Positions 61,170-64,000 of a DNA stretch of 64,000 nt are shown here, one piece after another (position 1 is the stretch's first letter; each line of letters starts with the position of its first letter). Below the pieces are notes generated by a model. It worked only from the letters and a program-made list of their open reading frames with translations. It did no database searches and was not told the origin of the DNA. The stretch covers positions 1 through 64,000 of the forward strand of contig NZ_CP115777.1 in assembly GCF_027913035.1 (NCBI RefSeq), read 5' to 3'. This DNA comes from Paracoccus albus. GTDB taxonomy: Bacteria; Pseudomonadota; Alphaproteobacteria; Rhodobacterales; Rhodobacteraceae. The position numbers were made by a program, and so were the translations under genes.

Positions 61170-61523
61170 TCAGGCCGTGCCAGACGTTTGAATGTCCTGA
61201 AGTTCCAACAATGCCGCTACGCGATCCTCTGGCGACAGTTCGGCGAGCATCCTTTTCGCCAGCCGCGACGCGCCTTTTCGGCCGAGCGGATATTCCGCCA
61301 GCTGCCGACCGGCGGCAATGAAATAGGCGCGCAGCTCATCGAATGTCGCCAGCGCGGCCCAGGACGCCGCCTCATCTTCATCATCGACAAAGGCCACCAG
61401 CGGAACGCCGGCACGCCATTCTTCCAGAATGACGCCCATCACCACCACCGCATCCGTTGGATCAGCATCATAGACTGCCTTCACCAATTGCTGCACTTTG
61501 ATCAGTCGCTCCGACATGTGCAT
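61170..61523 (-). CDS. 117-aa hypothetical protein
   Basis: MHMSERLIKVQQLVKAVYDA, then DPTDAVVVMGVILEEWRAGVPL. Mostly helical and acidic, with no membrane segment. Frame length and codon use support it as a gene. It is transcribed away from virC2 and preceded by an unusually long hairpin at 61557-61596. Function unknown. Confidence 0.65.
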   Translation of the reverse strand: MHMSERLIKVQQLVKAVYDADPTDAVVVMGVILEEWRAGVPLVAFVDDEDEAASWAALATFDELRAYFIAAGRQLAEYPLGRKGASRLAKRMLAELSPEDRVAALLELQDIQTSGTA

Positions 61524-61556
61524 TTCGTCCCTCCGTCCGCTATGGGCGCGGCCTTT

Positions 61557-61596
61557 CGCTTTGCCCGGAAAACCTCAGGTTTTTCCGGGCAAAGCG
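61557..61596. repeat. 40-bp near-perfect inverted repeat
   Basis: CGCTTTGCCCGGAAAACCT (61557-61575) and AGGTTTTTCCGGGCAAAGCG (61577-61596) pair over 19 bp with a single extra T. It lies 34 bp upstream of the minus-strand gene's start, within its leader. Confidence 0.8.
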
Positions 61597-61947
61597 GGAG
61601 GGCGAAGCCCTGCCCGCGGCCTTGGGGCTGTCGGTCAAGGGGTCTGGAAGGCGGGGTGGTGCGGCCCGCAGCCGCTTGCGGCGAGGACACGGCACGCCTG
61701 GAAGACGACGCCGAAGGCGGCGCTCGCCCCTTGACGGGCAGAACCGGGGGTGCTGGGCGGACAACTCATGTATATGAACGATCGTCGCGACGGGGGTGAG
61801 CACGGGCATCGCCCGTGTCGATCCCCCGGCGCGTCACCCGATCACCGCGGGCCGCGCTGACGCGCGGACCTCACAAGCATCTATTGTCGACACTAGCACC
61901 GCAATCGCCAGCCAAGACGGCATCTGGGGCCACTTCGCCTCGTTCGA
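61597..61947. other. Structured gene-free stretch
   Basis: No gene supported. It includes CACGGGC-ATC-GCCCGTG (about 61801-61817) and CCGCGC-TGAC-GCGCGG (about 61853-61868), which resembles one stem of the repeated leaders. Confidence 0.4.
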
Positions 61948-62628
61948 CTAGTGACCTTTGGATGATAACCATGCGTCGAAATGCGGCAGAAATTGTGCCC
62001 GCGCCCATCGTGACATGGGGGCTTCGATGCCGGTCATTGCCTCCGGATCGATCTCTTTCGCCAGCCGGTCATAGGCGGCCTGGCTGATCATCATGGATGT
62101 GTCAAACGGGTGGCTGGCATCCGTCATCCGCTCGCTTGGCACTTCTGTGTATTCGATGCCCGCCTCGATCCGCTCAATCAGCTGCGGACGCAACTCGCCC
62201 ATGGCCTTGCGGAAGACCGCGCTGACCGGACAGCGGGCTTTTTCCGCACAGGCTGTTGCCCGTTCGGCCAGGTCGGTCGGGCAACGGAATGTGACGCGCA
62301 GCTTGACATTCGGCCCCCTGTCCGCTTCGACCGTCGCCTTCATGTCCTCAGTGGTCTTGCGAGGCTCTTGAGTTGTTGAACTATCAGGGGCTGATTTTGG
62401 TTCAGATGCCGTGATCGGTGCGGAAACCACTGTACGCTGCGCCAGCTCCTTCGGTTTTTCGGCTGGCTTCGGTGTCGGAGCTGATGCTTCCGCCGATTTC
62501 TTCGCTGGCGGCTTGGGCGCGGGTTTTTCGGCCGGGCGCGGGGCTTCCACTGGCTTTGCAACATCGAGACGAGCCGCAAAACTGTCATCGCGCTTGAGAA
62601 CCATGCCACGATCCTTGAGTTTAGCCAT
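61948..62628 (-). CDS. virC2: VirC2-like ribbon-helix-helix protein
   Basis: 226 aa. A long Pro/Ala/Lys-rich disordered N-terminal half (PAEKPAPKPPAKKSAEASAP) precedes a C-terminal domain with KLRVTFRCPTDLAERATACA and EKARCPVSAVFRKAMGELRP, consistent with the VirC2 tandem RHH fold. VirC2 binds DNA next to the T-DNA border or oriT and with VirC1 raises transfer-strand production. The ATG overlaps the virC1 stop. Confidence 0.68.
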   Translation of the reverse strand: MAKLKDRGMVLKRDDSFAARLDVAKPVEAPRPAEKPAPKPPAKKSAEASAPTPKPAEKPKELAQRTVVSAPITASEPKSAPDSSTTQEPRKTTEDMKATVEADRGPNVKLRVTFRCPTDLAERATACAEKARCPVSAVFRKAMGELRPQLIERIEAGIEYTEVPSERMTDASHPFDTSMMISQAAYDRLAKEIDPEAMTGIEAPMSRWARAQFLPHFDAWLSSKGH

Positions 62629-63344
62629 CAGCTGTTCTCCTTGATGATGGTATCAAACTGATCGAGCAATTCGCCCATTTCGGTCAGGCCTGGTGCGATT
62701 GATTGCACGAGGCTTCGGTTCGGGTGCTTGTCACGGATGACGCCCAGAAGCCCGGTGTCGTTCATGCGCTCGTAGCAGGCCCGGTCCAGCACGAAATCTT
62801 CAAGTGTCGGCAGCGTCTCGAACATGATCGCGATCTGCGTCTTCGCGGATTCGCTGATCGATTTGCCGACATGGCTTCCGACCACACGAAATGGCGGCAC
62901 ATGATCGGGATCATCGACGCGGGTCTTCAGTTTTTCATGCCAGATGCCGGTTGAAGTGGTGTCGCGCACATCCTGCGATGACAGGCGGCAGGGCGAGACG
63001 ATCAGATGCGCGGTCATCGCCATTTCGTCATGCGCTTCTGATCCACCGCCGAAAGTATCGATCAGGATCAGGTGATTCTCGTCCGGCCCTTCGTATAGTG
63101 ACTGAATGTCCTCAAGCACCTTCTCGGCGCTCAATGTGCCGATCACATTGATCCGGTCATGCCAATAGCCCTGGCTGCGCGCTTCGTTCATCCATTCAGC
63201 GATGCCCTGGTTGCTGTCAGTGTCGAAGATCGTCACACGCTCGCCTCGGTCGATGGCCACAGAAGCAAGACCGCGCACGAGCGTCGATTTTCCGCAGCCA
63301 CCTTTCTTGTTCATGACTGCGATGATTCGTCTGCCTGTGCCCAT
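62628..63344 (-). CDS. virC1: VirC1/ParA-like ATPase
   Basis: 238 aa. Deviant Walker A (MNKKGGCGKSTLVRGLA), FDTDSNQGIAEWM as the A' motif, and LILIDTFGGGSEAHDE as Walker B. A MinD/ParA-family enzyme. Pairing with a VirC2-like RHH gene rather than a ParB favours the VirC1 role in relaxosome assembly at oriT. A plasmid-partition ParA is the alternative. Confidence 0.78.
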   Translation of the reverse strand: MGTGRRIIAVMNKKGGCGKSTLVRGLASVAIDRGERVTIFDTDSNQGIAEWMNEARSQGYWHDRINVIGTLSAEKVLEDIQSLYEGPDENHLILIDTFGGGSEAHDEMAMTAHLIVSPCRLSSQDVRDTTSTGIWHEKLKTRVDDPDHVPPFRVVGSHVGKSISESAKTQIAIMFETLPTLEDFVLDRACYERMNDTGLLGVIRDKHPNRSLVQSIAPGLTEMGELLDQFDTIIKENS

Positions 63345-63630
63345 GATGCGCTATCCGTTCTGCGTGATGCGGTGTCCTTGATGCGTAACACGATAACCGA
63401 AAAGCGACAAGCGCTGTACCGCAAACGCGATACAGTCTCCTAGATACGCAATACGTTAAGAAATATGCCGCATGCGGGATACGTGCTCCAATTTGCGAAC
63501 TGCTACAAACGACCTGCGCGGTGCAACAAACGTTATGCGCGATGCGTGATGCGATATAAAATGGCAGGCGCTGAGCAAAAGTGGCTGCAACATACGACAT
63601 ACGAAATCCAACAAGCAACATCCGTAAACC
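63345..63630. repeat. Cluster of short GATGCG/TACG repeats upstream of virC1
   Basis: GATGCG occurs at 63345, 63366, 63379 and twice in ATGCGCGATGCGTGATGCGATA (63535-63556). GATACGCAATACG, GGGATACG and CATACGACATACG occur between. The density of YGATGCG and ATACG words is far above that of surrounding DNA. It may be a virC operator, a partition site or part of oriT. Confidence 0.55.
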
Positions 63631-63810
63631 GTACTGCGCGATCCGTTGTTGGTGCCGGAGCTAGGTCGCACGGAGAGGGCGCGTGGGGCCTGCTGGCGGG
63701 GTTTGGCTATCACCCCTGCGGCTTGGTCCTGAATGGCCCTCTGACGGCGCTCTGCGCGCGCCTGAAGCGGTGTCGCGATGGCGACACTCCCTTGGGGGTA
63801 AGCAAACGGA

Positions 63811-63919
63811 CCATATGTGCCGCACCGAGCAACCGCTGCGATCGCCTCAATCGACGCAGCCTACGGCCGCGATTTCCGATTGTTTGGTGGGCGATCTTGG
63901 GTTACTCTGGCACATATGG
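63811..63919. other. 11-bp inverted repeat in the terminal non-coding region, oriT candidate
   Basis: CCATATGTGCC (63811-63821) and GGCACATATGG (63909-63919) are perfect inverted copies 87 bp apart. The segment lies between virC1 and a rightward gene starting at 63984, the usual place for an oriT. No known nick-site consensus was identified. Confidence 0.35.
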
Positions 63920-63983
63920 GGAAGTGGCAGGAAATGCGGAATGTTTACAAAAAAGTCTCGCGGCCATCGTCAGGAGAATGTTA

Positions 63984-64000
63984 ATGGCGCGTAAATCGCT
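63984..64000 (+). CDS. Start of a rightward gene cut by the window end
   Basis: ATG at 63984 after CAGGAG (MARKS...). Only five codons are visible. Given its position opposite virC1 it could encode a relaxosome or relaxase protein, which cannot be judged here. Confidence 0.4.

Noticed and set aside
63345..63630. Short repeats considered as a CRISPR array
   Set aside because: Repeats are 5-7 bp, irregularly spaced, with no spacer-repeat periodicity and no cas genes.

Overview
The window looks like part of a large plasmid from an alphaproteobacterium, most likely a Rhodobacterales (Paracoccus/Roseobacter-type) host. The evidence is a repABC-type repC with repABC-style parS palindromes at its 3' end, a second divergent repC, DUF1173, DUF3768 and DUF4942-methyltransferase genes, ArdC, a VirC1/VirC2-like pair, and IS families common in that order. 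No tRNA, rRNA or CRISPR array was seen.

Layout. 0-10 kb is the replication/maintenance end: repC with an upstream attenuator hairpin, an IS427-type element, an IS6 element, a second repC-like gene, a serine resolvase with res-like sites, VapBC, DUF1173, an SRAP protein and a zinc-ribbon protein. 10-30 kb is an IS-riddled scrapyard (IS91 with a tyrosine recombinase, IS1182, IS1380, IS3, IS66, IS427, IS110). It holds cargo that is mostly broken: a Cld-like gene, a DisA-N/DACNV-type gene cut by IS3, a decayed gentisate pathway (FAH fragment, frameshifted maleylpyruvate isomerase, intact gentisate dioxygenase), an intact secreted tannase-family esterase, and an acyl-CoA dehydrogenase remnant. 30.9-36 kb carries a mercury operon (merR divergent from merT-P-F-F-A plus a 44-aa membrane protein) and an ISL3 transposase. 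35.9-39.4 kb is a CBASS anti-phage locus (divergent 2TM/beta-barrel effector, CD-NTase, Cap2), with the effector apparently truncated next to the ISL3/mer insertion and no Cap3. 39.8-42.3 kb has an MFS remnant and chromate resistance (chrBA).

42.7-61 kb is dominated by plus-strand plasmid genes of leading-region type (DUF3768, ParB-like, a five-gene operon ending in a DUF4942 methyltransferase, nrdH, ardC). A complete phosphite-oxidation operon ptxABCDE is inserted among them on the minus strand. The most unusual signal is here. A long GC-rich, hairpin-rich leader (378 to about 760 bp) is repeated in front of three unrelated transcription units, with a fourth partial copy. Stems are conserved, loops vary, and at least one base pair shows a compensatory double change. 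A separate 58-bp nested palindrome sits upstream of nrdH, with a decayed copy near 49.5 kb.

At the right end, virC1/virC2-like genes face left from a 640-bp non-coding region with short repeats and an 11-bp inverted repeat, a plausible oriT/relaxosome region. All leader-bearing genes point toward it. That is the orientation expected if the strand entering a recipient first is their template, so the leaders may act as single-stranded-DNA promoters for early anti-defence expression. This is inference and testable.
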